Translations under genes and position numbers: made by a program
Assembly: GCF_030408795.1 (NCBI RefSeq)
Contig: NZ_CP047211.1
Coordinates: forward strand, 2,418,001-2,482,000
Direction: 5' to 3'
Source of the DNA: Corynebacterium hansenii
GTDB taxonomy: Bacteria > Actinomycetota > Actinomycetes > Mycobacteriales > Mycobacteriaceae
Length of the DNA: 64,000 bases
Part shown: in pieces, positions 32,621 to 43,376 of the stretch
How the letters are laid out: every line of letters starts with the position of its first letter
How positions within the stretch are numbered: the stretch's first letter is position 1
Notes under the pieces: model-generated
Seen by the model: the letters and a program-made list of their open reading frames with translations, nothing else
What the model was told of the DNA's origin: nothing
Databases searched by the model: none

Positions 32621-33178
32621 ATGAATCGTTCCCGCTTGAAGGTCATCGCCGCCACCGCGGCCATCACCGTCCCGATGCTCTTCGGCGCCGCCACCGCGGG
32701 CGCCCTCGACTTCGGTTCCTCCTCTCTCGACCGCCCCGGCGCCCCGTCGACCGACCGCCCGACCACGACCGCGACGTCGACCGCCGCCCCCTCCCCGGAC
32801 AAGCCGGGCGAGCCGTCCTCCGACCAGCCGTCCACCGACGAACTGCGCAAGCTCCACGATGAAACGAACGAGATCCGCAAGGCCGCCGGCAAGGCGCCGC
32901 TGAAGTGGGACCAGAAGCTCGCCGATGAGGCCGCCAAGTGGTCGGAGCAGCAGGTCCGCGACGGCAAGATGCACCACGACACCGGCCAGACCACCGGCCG
33001 CTACCACGGCGAGAACGTCTTCATGACCCAAGGAGGCTCGGCCGGCGACGCCGTGAAGGCCTGGCGCAACTCCCCCGGCCACTACCGGAACATGATCGGC
33101 GACTACGCCACCGAGGGCATCGGCATCGCCACCGACGGCGAGGGCACCTACTACGTGACGCAGCGCTTCCTGCGCTGA
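32621..33178 (+). CDS. Secreted CAP-domain (SCP/PR-1-like) protein
   Basis: A 185-residue exported protein: signal peptide about residues 1-29 (cleavage near AGA), a Pro/Ser/Thr-rich spacer to about residue 70, then a CAP domain with ELRKLHDETNEIRKAAG, HHDTGQ, GENVF and the SPGHYRNMI signature. The bacterial CAP family is widespread in actinobacterial secretomes; function is not established, possibly cell-wall or lipid binding. AAAGG lies upstream of the ATG. Confidence 0.88.
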   Translation: MNRSRLKVIAATAAITVPMLFGAATAGALDFGSSSLDRPGAPSTDRPTTTATSTAAPSPDKPGEPSSDQPSTDELRKLHDETNEIRKAAGKAPLKWDQKLADEAAKWSEQQVRDGKMHHDTGQTTGRYHGENVFMTQGGSAGDAVKAWRNSPGHYRNMIGDYATEGIGIATDGEGTYYVTQRFLR

Positions 33179-33228
33179 TTCCGGCGAGCCACCCCGCGGG
33201 AAAACCGTGGACGTGGCAACATTGCGGC

Positions 33229-34737
33229 ATGACCGCAATTGACCCGGAGCAGCGACCCGACGACGTTACGATCACCCGCCCCACCCCGGAATCCGGGGAT
33301 GACCGGCAAGGGCACCCGGCGCCTTCCGCCGGGGCCCCGCGCTGGTACGCCCCGGCCGGGGTAATCCAGGGGTTCCGGGAACCCGCCGCCGAGACGCGCG
33401 ATCAGCACGTGCTCCGGGCCATCGGCATCCCCTACGCCCACGCGAACCGGCACCGGCCGCCGCAGCTCCTCGGGGAGCTGCCCGGCGGCGGCGTCATCGT
33501 CGCGGATGAGCCGGGGCCGACGTGCCCGCAGCGCCCGTCCGAGGCCGGCAAGAAGATCGCCCCGCATGCGCGGCCCCGCCACCACGACGAGCACTGCCAG
33601 CACATCGCCGTCACCGTCCCCGACGGCACCCCGGCGAACGCGAAACTGCCCGTGATGGTGTGGATCCACGGCGGCGCGAACGTTTCCGGCGGCGGCGACC
33701 TGGAGCGCTTCAATCCGTCGCAGATGGCGGCGGAGAACAACGTCATCGTCGCGTCCATCACCTTCCGCCTGGGCGCCCACGGCTTCCTCGGCGGCGGCGA
33801 CGATCGCGCCGAGGGCGTCCCGCCCGCCAACCTCGGCCTGATGGACATTCAGGCGGGCGTGGAGTGGATCCGCGCCAACATCGCCGCGTTCGGCGGCGAT
33901 CCCGAGCAGATCACCATGTTCGGCCAGTCCGCGGGCGCCGAGCTCGTCCTGCCGCTCATCGTCGCCGCGGGAGCGGAGAAGCTGCGCGGCGGCGGGCGGG
34001 GCGCCGACGGCGAGCCGTATCGTCCCCCGTTCCGCCGCGCGATCCTGCAGTCGCTGCCGTTCGGGTTCCTGGGCGGCCGCGCCCCGATGTACGACGCGAT
34101 GCTCGAGGCGCTCGGCCCCATCGACCCGGGCACCTCCGAGGAGGACTTCGCCGCGGCGGAGGCGCGCGCCGCCAAGGCCGGGGAGCCGTTCAAGAACGGC
34201 AAGGCCATGCCCTTCGGCGTGCGCTACGGTGCTGCGCCGCTGCCGGAGGAATCGCTTTTCGACGCCGCCGTCGCCGCCGTCGCCCCCGACATCGACATCA
34301 TGGCGGGCCACACCCCGCGCGAGGCGTCCCTGTTCTTCAACGGCGACCCGGAGGTCGAGCGCCTGCGCAAGCTCCCCGTCGTCGGCGGGGCCCTGTTCGA
34401 GGCGGCCGTGCGGCACTACACGAAGACCACCTACTCGGAGTCCGCGGAGCTGGCGAAGAAGTGGGTCGCCGCCGGCGGTTCCGCCCTGCACTACATGCTG
34501 ACGTGGGGCGCCAAGAGCGCCCCGTACCGTTCCGCGCACACCTGCGACTTGCCGCTTCTGCTTGGCGACGAGAACGCGTGGCGCGATTCCGTCCTCATCG
34601 AGGGGCAGATGTGGACCGATGTCCGGCGCGATCGCAGGGCCATGCAGGCGGTGTGGACGCAGTTCGCGAAGACCGGCGGCGTGGCCAAGTCGGTGCTGGA
34701 ATGCGCCGATTTCCTGAAGGTGCGCACGGTCGGGTAG
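33229..34737 (+). CDS. Carboxylesterase type B (para-nitrobenzyl esterase-like)
   Basis: A 502-residue protein without signal peptide. The oxyanion-hole segment is MVWIHGGANVSGG; the nucleophile elbow is FGQSAGAE; LGLMDIQAGVEWIRANIAAFGGDP is the family hallmark. The catalytic His lies in RSAHTCDLPLL. A -10-like CAACAT lies 6 nt before the ATG, so a leaderless message is possible. It is 50 bp downstream of the CAP gene, which might be co-transcribed. Confidence 0.88.
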   Translation: MTAIDPEQRPDDVTITRPTPESGDDRQGHPAPSAGAPRWYAPAGVIQGFREPAAETRDQHVLRAIGIPYAHANRHRPPQLLGELPGGGVIVADEPGPTCPQRPSEAGKKIAPHARPRHHDEHCQHIAVTVPDGTPANAKLPVMVWIHGGANVSGGGDLERFNPSQMAAENNVIVASITFRLGAHGFLGGGDDRAEGVPPANLGLMDIQAGVEWIRANIAAFGGDPEQITMFGQSAGAELVLPLIVAAGAEKLRGGGRGADGEPYRPPFRRAILQSLPFGFLGGRAPMYDAMLEALGPIDPGTSEEDFAAAEARAAKAGEPFKNGKAMPFGVRYGAAPLPEESLFDAAVAAVAPDIDIMAGHTPREASLFFNGDPEVERLRKLPVVGGALFEAAVRHYTKTTYSESAELAKKWVAAGGSALHYMLTWGAKSAPYRSAHTCDLPLLLGDENAWRDSVLIEGQMWTDVRRDRRAMQAVWTQFAKTGGVAKSVLECADFLKVRTVG

Positions 34738-34845
34738 CCGCGCGGCCCTCACCCCCACCCCGGCCCCGGCGCCCAGTCCTGCGTTCGAGCCGGGGTTGGG
34801 GCCGGAGTCGGGGCTGGGGTTGGGGTTGGGGTTGCGAGAGGGGAG
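34738..34845. other. Low-complexity spacer between convergent genes
   Basis: A run of GGGGTTGGGGCCGGAG-type purine/thymine repeats (about 34793-34845) after a C-rich stretch. No gene or clear terminator. The short G4-like tracts might form quadruplexes. Confidence 0.4.
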
Positions 34846-36732
34846 CTACTCCAGCTCCTCGCCCACTTCCATCCACCGCATCTCGATCTCCTCGCGCTCC
34901 TCGCGCAGCGCCGTGAGATCCCGGTCGATCTCGGCCAGGCGGGCGGTGTCGAGATTGGCGACGTCCTCGGAGATCTTCGCCATCTCGTCGTGGAGCGCCG
35001 ACTCCTTCTGGTCCAGCTTCGCCATCTGGCGCTCGAGCTTGTTCATCTCCTTGCGCAGCTCGCGCTCCTCCTGCGACGACAGCGTCTTCGCCGGCGCCGC
35101 CGCGCCCGCCGCACCGGCTCCCCCACCGCCGGCCACCTCGGCCGCGGACGGAGACGGCGGACCGTCGTCAAGCGAAGAAGCGGGCCCCGACGCATCGCGC
35201 GACGGCGCCGCCCCGCCCACTCCCGCCGCGGCCAGCGCCCGGCGGCGGCGCAGGTACTCGTCGATGCCGCCCGGCAGGTTGGTCAGGCCGCCATCGCCGA
35301 ACAGCGCCCACGTGGAATCGCAGACGCGCTCGACCAGATAGCGGTCGTGCGAAATGACCACCAGCGTACCCGGCCACTTGTCCAGCAGGTCCTCCAGCTC
35401 CTGGAGGGTGTCGATGTCCAGGTCGTTCGTCGGCTCGTCGAGAAGCAGCAGATTCGGCTCGGCCATGAGCACGCGCGTCAGCTGCAGCCGGCGACGCTCG
35501 CCACCGGAGAGATCGCCGATCGGGGTGCGCTGGCGCTTCGGCGAGAAGCCCAGGCGCTCCGCCAACTGCGACGCCGACAGCTGCTTGTCGCCGAACTCGA
35601 TGTAGGTGGCCACGTCCTCGATGGCGTCGAGCACCCGCATGTCCAGGGGCAGATCGTCGAGTTCCTGGCGCAGCCAGCCCAGGCGCACCGTCTTGCCCTC
35701 GATGCGGCGGCCCTCGTCGAGCGGATGCGCGCCGGCCAGCGCACGCAGCAGCGTGGTCTTGCCGGAACCGTTGACGCCGACCAGGCCGATGCGCTCGCCC
35801 GGCGCCAGGCGCCACGTCAGATCGCGCACCAGCTCACGGCCATCGGGCGCCGACAGCGTGGCGTCCTCGAGCTCCACGACGACCTTGCCCTGCCGGCGCT
35901 TGGAAAACGCCAGCAGCTCCACGCTGTCGCGCGGCGCGGGGACGTCGGAGATGAGCGCCTCGGCGGCCTCGATGCGGTAGCGCGGCTTCGACGTGCGCGC
36001 GGGGGCGCCGCGGCGCAGCCACGCCAGCTCCTTGCGCGCGAGGTTCCGGCGGCGCGCCTCCGCGGCGTCGGCCTGGCGGGCGCGCTCGGCGCGGGCGAAG
36101 GTCCAGTCGTTGTAGCCGCCGTCGTAGAAATCGACCTGCCCATCGTGGACCTCCCACGTCTTCGTGGCCACGGTGTCCAGGAACCAGCGATCGTGCGTGA
36201 CCACCACCAGCGCCGAACGGCGGGCCATGACGTGATCAGCCAGCCACTGCACGCCCTCGATGTCGAGGTGGTTGGTCGGCTCGTCGAGGATCAGCAGGTC
36301 CAGGTCCTGCACCAGCGCCGCGCCGAGGTTCACGCGGCGCCGCTCGCCGCCGGAGAGCTCCCCCACCTTCGTGTCCAGCCCCAGGTCGTTGAGGCCCAGC
36401 CCGTCGAGGACGTTGCGGATCTTCGCGTCGCCCGCCCACTCGTGCTCCGCCACGCCCAGCGGGGCGATGACCGTCTCGAAGATCGTCGCCCCCGGATCCA
36501 GCTCCGCGCCCTGCGTGACGTGCGCCATCGCCAGGTCGTTGTTCCGCGAGACGCGCCCCGAGTCGGCGGGTTCGACGCCCGCGAGGATCTTCAGCAGCGT
36601 CGACTTGCCGCCGCCGTTCAGGCCGACGACGCCGATGCGGTCCCCGGTCTGGATGCCCAGGCTGACGCCGTCGAGCAGGGTCTTCAGGCCGAAGGTCTTG
36701 CTGACGTTCTCCAGATTGATCAGGTTCGCCAT
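34846..36732 (-). CDS. ABC-F family ATPase (Uup-type)
   Basis: A 628-residue soluble protein with two ABC domains: Walker A GLNGGGKST and GVNGSGKTT, signatures LSGGERRR twice, and Walker B LLILDEPTNHLD and LLLLDEPTNDLD. There is no membrane part. A C-terminal coiled coil (about 550-628, repeated Glu/Arg/Lys with EERELRKEMNKLERQ) is typical of Uup. ABC-F proteins act on ribosomes. The linker before the coiled coil is Ala/Gly-rich and contains a dispersed-motif copy (35163-35173). It follows ispE, as in other corynebacteria. Confidence 0.93.
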   Translation of the reverse strand: MANLINLENVSKTFGLKTLLDGVSLGIQTGDRIGVVGLNGGGKSTLLKILAGVEPADSGRVSRNNDLAMAHVTQGAELDPGATIFETVIAPLGVAEHEWAGDAKIRNVLDGLGLNDLGLDTKVGELSGGERRRVNLGAALVQDLDLLILDEPTNHLDIEGVQWLADHVMARRSALVVVTHDRWFLDTVATKTWEVHDGQVDFYDGGYNDWTFARAERARQADAAEARRRNLARKELAWLRRGAPARTSKPRYRIEAAEALISDVPAPRDSVELLAFSKRRQGKVVVELEDATLSAPDGRELVRDLTWRLAPGERIGLVGVNGSGKTTLLRALAGAHPLDEGRRIEGKTVRLGWLRQELDDLPLDMRVLDAIEDVATYIEFGDKQLSASQLAERLGFSPKRQRTPIGDLSGGERRRLQLTRVLMAEPNLLLLDEPTNDLDIDTLQELEDLLDKWPGTLVVISHDRYLVERVCDSTWALFGDGGLTNLPGGIDEYLRRRRALAAAGVGGAAPSRDASGPASSLDDGPPSPSAAEVAGGGGAGAAGAAAPAKTLSSQEERELRKEMNKLERQMAKLDQKESALHDEMAKISEDVANLDTARLAEIDRDLTALREEREEIEMRWMEVGEELE

Positions 36733-36876
36733 TGCGGCTTCTCGAACTCCTCGGTGGGGTTGTGGTTGGTGTGGGTTGATCGGTGCGGGTCGATCGGTGT
36801 GCGGTGACGGGTGCGGTTGAACGGTAGGTGATCAGTCGGTGACCGCGGATGCCGTCCCGGCCGGCGGGGTTGCCGA

Positions 36877-37875
36877 TCAGACGAGTCGGGCGCCCGGCGC
36901 CGGGCCGGAGGCGGTGAGCGTCGCGGCGCAGGTGCCGGACGTGGCCAGATGCGCCGCGACGTCGAGGGCGTGCTCGCGGTCGCGGCACAGGAACGCCGTC
37001 GTCGGGCCCGAGCCGGAGACGATCCCGGCCAGCGCGCCGCCGTCGAGCCCGGCGCGCAGGGTGGTGCGCAACTCCGGCTTGAGCGAGATCGCGGCCGGCT
37101 GCAGATCGTTGGCCAAGTGCTTGGCCAGCTCATCGGAAGAGCCCGAGGCCAGCGCCTTCATCAGCTCATCGGGCGCGGCCGCGCGGGGCACGTCGCGCTC
37201 CTCGCGCAACCGGTCGATGGTGCGGAACACCTCCGGGGTGGACAGGCCGCCCTTGGCCAGCGCCAGCGTCCAGTGGTACTCGCCGCGCACGAGGATCGGC
37301 GCCAGGTTCTCGCCGCGCCCGGTGCCCAGCGCCGTGCCGCCGAGGAGGCAGAACGGCACGTCGGAGCCGAGGTCGGCGGCCAGCGACGCCAGGTCGCCGT
37401 CGTTGAGGGGCAGCTCGAAGAACTCGCGCGCCGCCACCAGGGCCGCCGCCGCATCCGCCGAACCGCCTGCCATGCCGCCTGCGACGGGGATGGCCTTGTC
37501 GATGTGGATCGACGCCACCCGCGGCACCTTCGACTCCGCCGCCTCCACGGCGGCGATCACCGCGCGCCACGCGAGGTTGGATTCGTCGGTGGGCACGTGC
37601 GCCGCCGAGTCGCCGGACACCGTTAGCCCCGCGACGTGCCCCGCCGCATCGCCGTCGCGCACCTCCGTCAGCGTGACGGTGGTCGGCAGCGACAGGGATT
37701 GGAAGACCGTGACCAGCTCGTGGAAGCCGTCGTCGCGCACGTCGCCGCATCCGAGGTGCAGGTTGACCTTCGCGTGCGCGGTCGCCGCGACGGTCAGCGG
37801 GGCGCGCTCGCCCGGAACCGCCCCGGTCGGGGCGGTGGGCGGGGACGGCGGATTCTGGGGGCTGGACGGGTTCAC
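36877..37875 (-). CDS. ispE: 4-diphosphocytidyl-2-C-methyl-D-erythritol kinase
   Basis: A 332-residue GHMP kinase from a GTG at 37875. AHAKVNLHL is the substrate-binding strand, PVAGGMAGGSADAAAAL is the glycine-rich ATP loop, and GIVSGSGPTTAFL is the third GHMP motif. It phosphorylates CDP-ME in the MEP pathway for isoprenoids, including the decaprenyl carrier for envelope glycans. About 25 Pro-rich residues precede the domain. Normally rsmA-ispE are neighbours; here they are separated by about 10 kb. Confidence 0.94.
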   Translation of the reverse strand: MNPSSPQNPPSPPTAPTGAVPGERAPLTVAATAHAKVNLHLGCGDVRDDGFHELVTVFQSLSLPTTVTLTEVRDGDAAGHVAGLTVSGDSAAHVPTDESNLAWRAVIAAVEAAESKVPRVASIHIDKAIPVAGGMAGGSADAAAALVAAREFFELPLNDGDLASLAADLGSDVPFCLLGGTALGTGRGENLAPILVRGEYHWTLALAKGGLSTPEVFRTIDRLREERDVPRAAAPDELMKALASGSSDELAKHLANDLQPAAISLKPELRTTLRAGLDGGALAGIVSGSGPTTAFLCRDREHALDVAAHLATSGTCAATLTASGPAPGARLV

Positions 37876-37897
37876 GCCGTCCGAGTCTACCCGGCGC

Positions 37898-38362
37898 CTA
37901 TGCCTCCCCGACCTCGCCTTCCCAGCCGAAACCGCCGCCGCACAGCTCCTCCGGGCAGCCGTTCCACGTCTTGGCGAAGTACGCGATGATCCGCTCCCCC
38001 ACCGCCATCGGGTACTCGGGCTCCACGCGCCCGTGCATGGCGGTGGCCGAGCGGTCGACGGCATCGTGGAAGAAGCGGCACACCTCCACGTAGCACCACA
38101 TGTCCATGATCACCCGGCAGACCTCGGGGTGGGTGATGGTCTCGCGCCCGTTCGCGCCGCGGCCGAGCGCCCGGCCGATCATGTACCGCACCAGGTCGCG
38201 GTCGACGTCGTGGTCCTCGCCGCAGTCGCACCACCCCGATCCCCGGTTCGGCATCTCCCACACGTCGGGGATCTCGGCGGGCGGCGCGGCGGCCGGGGCG
38301 GCGGGCACCGTGCCCGGCGCGACCGGGAGCTTTGCGACGGTTGGCGTGGCGATCGGGTTCAT
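37898..38362 (-). CDS. Hypothetical protein
   Basis: A 154-residue protein I do not recognise. After a Pro/Ala-rich start it contains SGWCDCGEDHD and then a mostly helical domain with conserved-looking residues HPEVCRVIMDMWCYVEVCRFFHDA. Cysteine and histidine clustering hints at metal binding, but this is a guess. AAGGAG precedes the ATG. It sits 22 bp upstream of the ispE start and may be co-transcribed with it. Confidence 0.65.
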   Translation of the reverse strand: MNPIATPTVAKLPVAPGTVPAAPAAAPPAEIPDVWEMPNRGSGWCDCGEDHDVDRDLVRYMIGRALGRGANGRETITHPEVCRVIMDMWCYVEVCRFFHDAVDRSATAMHGRVEPEYPMAVGERIIAYFAKTWNGCPEELCGGGFGWEGEVGEA

Positions 38363-38463
38363 GGCGGCATCTCCTTGCGACTCAGCTTCATTTCGAGACT
38401 CGGCTTGATTTCGAGACTCGGCTTCATTTCACGGCTCGGCTTCATTTCGCGACTCGGCGACAT
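38359..38463 (-). repeat. 18-bp tandem repeats, possibly a hexapeptide-repeat leader ORF
   Basis: Four imperfect 18-bp units GACTCGGCTTCATTTCGN lie at 38379-38450 with a partial fifth. On the reverse strand they form an open frame from ATG 38463 to a TGA at 38359 (34 codons) with the repeated hexapeptide MKPSRE/IKPSLE. The TGA overlaps the ATG of the hypothetical gene at 38362, so translational coupling is possible. The rest of the 38464-38602 gap holds nothing recognisable. Confidence 0.6.
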
Positions 38464-38602
38464 CCGCCGGATCCACCGTCCGGCGGCTGATGCCGTCACC
38501 CTAGGAAACCGCCCGGATTGTCCGGCCGAACGTCGGCGGCGGCCTTCGAACACCCGGCCACGCCCGTGACTCCCGCCGCCGCTTGGCATACGGTCGAAAC
38601 CG

Positions 38603-39352
38603 ATGGAACAGCAGCGTCGCAAAGCACCGGGGCCCGTGACCATCCTCGCCATCGCCGACGAGGAACGCCCCGCGCTGACCATTCCCGGAGGCGTCGACTT
38701 CGGACCCGACGACCGGCCGGACGTGCTGCTGTCCGCCGGCGACCTCGACTTCGCCTACGTCACCGCCGTCGCCGACGCCTTCGACGTGCCCTGCGTGATG
38801 GTGCCCGGAAACCACGACCCCTCGCTGGAGGGCTTCACGCTGTCCCCCGCCGGCTGGGTGCGCGCCGGCCGCCACGACACCTGGCCCGGCCCCGAGGGGG
38901 CGTGGGCCGCCGACCGCGACGTCGTGGAGGTCGCGGGCCTGCGCATCGCGGGGCTGGGCGGCTGCGGGCGCTACTCCTCCGGCCCCAACCAATGGACCGA
39001 CGCGCAGGCCATGCGCCGCGCCCGGCGCGTGCTGCGCAAAGCCCGCCGCAAAGGCGCCGACGTCCTGCTCACCCACGCCCCCGGCACCCCGGGCGCCCCC
39101 GCCGACGACGATGTCCACCGCGCGCTGCCGGCCGTCGACATGCTGGTGGACAAGCTGCGGCCCGCGCTGCACCTCCACGGCCACGTGCACCCGCACGGGG
39201 CGGAGCGGTGCGTGACCGCGCTGCCCGCCGACGATGGGCGCGATGATCCCGGCACCGGCACACTCGTCGTCAACACCGTCGGGTGGACGCTCACCCGCAT
39301 CCACCCGCCGCGCACCGCCCCGCGCGCGGAATTGATCCTGAAAGGACGCTGA
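38603..39352 (+). CDS. Calcineurin-like metallophosphoesterase
   Basis: A 249-residue protein with block II SAGDLDF, block III PGNHDPS, TGHAP-like LLTHAPG and the C-terminal GHVHPHG, all metal-binding positions. The first block (DXH) is ADEERP, lacking the His, so one metal site is altered. Cytosolic. It is transcribed with the ParB-like gene 2 bp downstream. The N-terminal RRKA codons carry a CGTCGCAAAGC motif variant. Confidence 0.82.
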   Translation: MEQQRRKAPGPVTILAIADEERPALTIPGGVDFGPDDRPDVLLSAGDLDFAYVTAVADAFDVPCVMVPGNHDPSLEGFTLSPAGWVRAGRHDTWPGPEGAWAADRDVVEVAGLRIAGLGGCGRYSSGPNQWTDAQAMRRARRVLRKARRKGADVLLTHAPGTPGAPADDDVHRALPAVDMLVDKLRPALHLHGHVHPHGAERCVTALPADDGRDDPGTGTLVVNTVGWTLTRIHPPRTAPRAELILKGR

Positions 39353-39354
39353 CC

Positions 39355-40203
39355 ATGGCCGACACCGGATTCCCCGACGCCGACGCGCAGGCCGACTTCT
39401 CCCGCGCCCGCCGCCGCGCCCGACTGAGCAGGGCCGTCTCCCGCCTGCGTCGGCAGCCCGACGACATCACGCAGGTCCTGCCTTACGACGAAGTGGTCGC
39501 CGCACTCGGCGAAACCGGCCGCCGCGAACTCGGGCTCGTCGACGTGCCCGTGGAGTCCATCGTCGGGTCGGTCGACCGCACCGGCCAATTCGACCGCGAC
39601 TTCCGCCCCACCACGTCCATCTCCCGTGAGCGATGGGCCCGCCTCAACGCCGCCCAGCGCCGCGGCGAAACCGTGCCGCCCGTGCGGCTGCGCAAGGTCG
39701 GCGGCATGTACTTCGTCGTCGACGGCCACCACCGCGTCTCCATCGCCCGCAACCGCGGCAACCCCACCATCGACGCCTACGTCACGGAAATCCTGACCAA
39801 GGTCGACGCCGACGGCATCGAATCCAACCGCGACCTGGTGCTGAAGGACCACCGCCGCATCTTCCTGTCCCGCGTGCCCCTGACGGACGAACGGGCCGCG
39901 AAAATCGTCCTGCCCAACCCGTGGAAATACGCCGAACTCGCCGAGAACGTCGAGGCCTGGGGCTTCCGCGCGATGCAGGCCGAACGCACCTTCTTCGGTC
40001 GCGACGACATCGCCGACCGCTGGTTCACCACCGAATACGAGCCCGTGGTCGCCGCCGCGCGCTCCATCGGGCTGGCCCCCAACCACACCGACGCCGAGCT
40101 CTACGTCTGGATCGCCGCCGAACGCTACCGCCTGATCCGCCGCCACGAATGGACCGACGAGGTCTTCGAGCAGGTACGCGAAACCGGCCGCCAGCCCGAT
40201 TGA
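39355..40203 (+). CDS. ParB/Srx-fold domain protein
   Basis: A 282-residue protein. The ParB-like nuclease/Srx fold is seen in RLRKVGGMYFVVDGHHRVSIARNRG, whose DGHHR motif binds nucleotide in ParB CTPases and sulfiredoxins. No helix-turn-helix of a chromosomal ParB follows; the C-terminal half is a helical domain of unknown kind (FRAMQAERTFFGRDDIADRWF). Family members of this size are common in actinobacteria and uncharacterised. AAAGGAC is upstream of the ATG. Confidence 0.8.
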   Translation: MADTGFPDADAQADFSRARRRARLSRAVSRLRRQPDDITQVLPYDEVVAALGETGRRELGLVDVPVESIVGSVDRTGQFDRDFRPTTSISRERWARLNAAQRRGETVPPVRLRKVGGMYFVVDGHHRVSIARNRGNPTIDAYVTEILTKVDADGIESNRDLVLKDHRRIFLSRVPLTDERAAKIVLPNPWKYAELAENVEAWGFRAMQAERTFFGRDDIADRWFTTEYEPVVAAARSIGLAPNHTDAELYVWIAAERYRLIRRHEWTDEVFEQVRETGRQPD

Positions 40204-40286
40204 ATCGGGCCGGCGGCCGGCGCGGGGTTCGGGTTCCGGGGCCACCGGTCACCGGGCCCCGGGTCCAGAACCCCCGGGATCAATCC

Positions 40287-41462
<1,176 letters not shown>

Positions 41463-41468
41463 GACTTG

Positions 41469-42302
41469 CTATCCCTTCACTGCGCCGGAGGTCAGGCCGG
41501 CCACGATGCGACGCTGGAAAATGACTACGAAGATGATGATCGGGATGGTGATGACGATCGCCGCCGCCGCGATCGACCCCGTCGGCTCCTCGAACTGGGA
41601 CGAACCCGTGAAGTTGGCCATCGCGGCCGGAGCGGTGCGCGAAGCCTCCGTGGAGGTCAGCGACACCGCCAACAGGAAGTCGTTCCACGCGAAGATGAAC
41701 ACCAGGATCGCCGCGGTGACGATGCCCGGGATGGCCAGCGGGGCCACCACCTTGCGGAACGCCTGGAACGGCGTGGCGCCGTCCATCTGCGCGGCCTTCT
41801 CCAGCTCCCACGGGATCTCCTTGAAGAAGGACGACAGGATGAAGATGGCCATCGGCAGCGCGAACGTGATGTACGGCAGGATCAGGCCGGGCCACGTGTC
41901 GAACAGGCCGAGCTTGCGCTCGATGTCGAACAGCGGGCTGACCAGCGACACCTGCGGGAACATCGCGATGAGCAGCGAAACGCCGAGAATCAGGGACTTG
42001 CCGGGGAACGTCAGGCGGGCGATGGCGTAGGCCGCCATCGTGCCGACGACGACGGCGATCAGCGTGGTGATCAACCCGATGCCGATCGAGTTGATCAGCG
42101 CCCGCGTGAACTCCGAGGTCTGGAAGATCCCCTTGTAGTTGTCCAGCGTCCACTCACGCGGGATGAAATGCCCGTCGTGGAGGGTGGGCGTGGTCTTGAA
42201 CGACAATGACGCGATCCAGGCCACGGGCACGAGCGCGTACAAGACGACGAGAACGAGCGCGATGGTCCACAGCGCCTTTTCCTTGCCGGTTCCTTGCTGC
42301 AT
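41469..42302 (-). CDS. sugB: Sugar ABC importer permease (SugB/MalG family)
   Basis: A 277-residue permease with six helices and the EAA loop [26 protein letters not shown]. Followed after 6 bp by the ATPase gene and preceded after 6 bp by the other permease. Confidence 0.86.
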   Translation of the reverse strand: MQQGTGKEKALWTIALVLVVLYALVPVAWIASLSFKTTPTLHDGHFIPREWTLDNYKGIFQTSEFTRALINSIGIGLITTLIAVVVGTMAAYAIARLTFPGKSLILGVSLLIAMFPQVSLVSPLFDIERKLGLFDTWPGLILPYITFALPMAIFILSSFFKEIPWELEKAAQMDGATPFQAFRKVVAPLAIPGIVTAAILVFIFAWNDFLLAVSLTSTEASRTAPAAMANFTGSSQFEEPTGSIAAAAIVITIPIIIFVVIFQRRIVAGLTSGAVKG

Positions 42303-42308
42303 GGCTGA

Positions 42309-43376
42309 TCACTCCTTCCCGCTGCCGGGGGTGGACGCGCCGAGCCCCTTGACGAAGATGAATGCGATGATGGCGACGCACAGGAAGATCAGCACCGAAA
42401 TCGCGGAGCCGATGCCCAGGTTGAACGCCATGAACAGGTTGTTGTAGCCGAGGATCGACACCGAGCCGGTGCCGTTGTTGCCCTTGGTCAGAATGTAGAT
42501 GTTGTCGAACACGCGGAACGCGTCCAGCGTGCGGAACAGCAGCGCCACGACGATCGAGGGCTTCATCAGCGGCAGCGTGATCTTGAACAGCCGCTGCCAG
42601 AAACCCGCGCCGTCCAGCGCCGCGGCCTTCAGCACGTCGTCCGGCACCAGCGCCAGGCCCGCCAGGAGCAGCAGCGCCATGAACGGCGTCGTCTTCCACA
42701 CCTCGGCGAGGATGATGATGAAGATCGACGGCCACTGCTCGGTCAGCGGCGCCGACCCGTCGGGAAGCAAATTGGCCAGGTAGCCGGTGCCCGGCGTCCA
42801 GGCGTAGTTCCACGAGTACGCCGCGGCGACGGTCACGATGCCGTACGGCACCAGCACCACCGTGCGGATCACGCCGCGGCCGAAGATCGCCCGGTGCATG
42901 ATCATCGCGATGGCCAGGCCGAGCACGAACTCGAAGATCACCGAGATCACCGTGATCACCACGGTCACCCACAGCGACTCCCACCAGTAGCTCGACGTCA
43001 GCACCGCGGCGTAGTTGTCCAGGCCGACGAACTCACGGTCGGCCGGGAAACGCAGGTCGTAGCGCTGCATCGACAGCCACACGGCGTAGATGATCGGGTA
43101 CGCCGTCACCGCCAGCATCAGGATGACCGCCGGGGCGACGAGCATCATGCCCAGGCGGCGCTCGGCCTTGCGGCCGTCGGAGTGCTTCTGCTTGGCCTTG
43201 CGGTTCGACGCGTCGGCCGACTTGTGCGGCGCGATCGCCGTCGACTGGCCGGCGCCGTCGACGGTCACCGCCGGGGAACCGCCGGCGTCGGCCGACGTCG
43301 CGCGGCCGCCGCCCATGCCGGAATCCCGGCCGGGGTCGCGGTCGCGCACGGGGTCATTGACGGGGCCACTCATCAC
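42309..43376 (-). CDS. sugA: Sugar ABC importer permease (SugA/MalF family)
   Basis: A 355-residue permease. An about 70-residue hydrophilic N-terminus rich in Asp/Arg/Gly precedes six helices and the EAA loop DVLKAAALDGAGFWQRLFKITLPLMKP. The ATG overlaps the stop of the binding-protein gene. Confidence 0.86.
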   Translation of the reverse strand: MMSGPVNDPVRDRDPGRDSGMGGGRATSADAGGSPAVTVDGAGQSTAIAPHKSADASNRKAKQKHSDGRKAERRLGMMLVAPAVILMLAVTAYPIIYAVWLSMQRYDLRFPADREFVGLDNYAAVLTSSYWWESLWVTVVITVISVIFEFVLGLAIAMIMHRAIFGRGVIRTVVLVPYGIVTVAAAYSWNYAWTPGTGYLANLLPDGSAPLTEQWPSIFIIILAEVWKTTPFMALLLLAGLALVPDDVLKAAALDGAGFWQRLFKITLPLMKPSIVVALLFRTLDAFRVFDNIYILTKGNNGTGSVSILGYNNLFMAFNLGIGSAISVLIFLCVAIIAFIFVKGLGASTPGSGKE

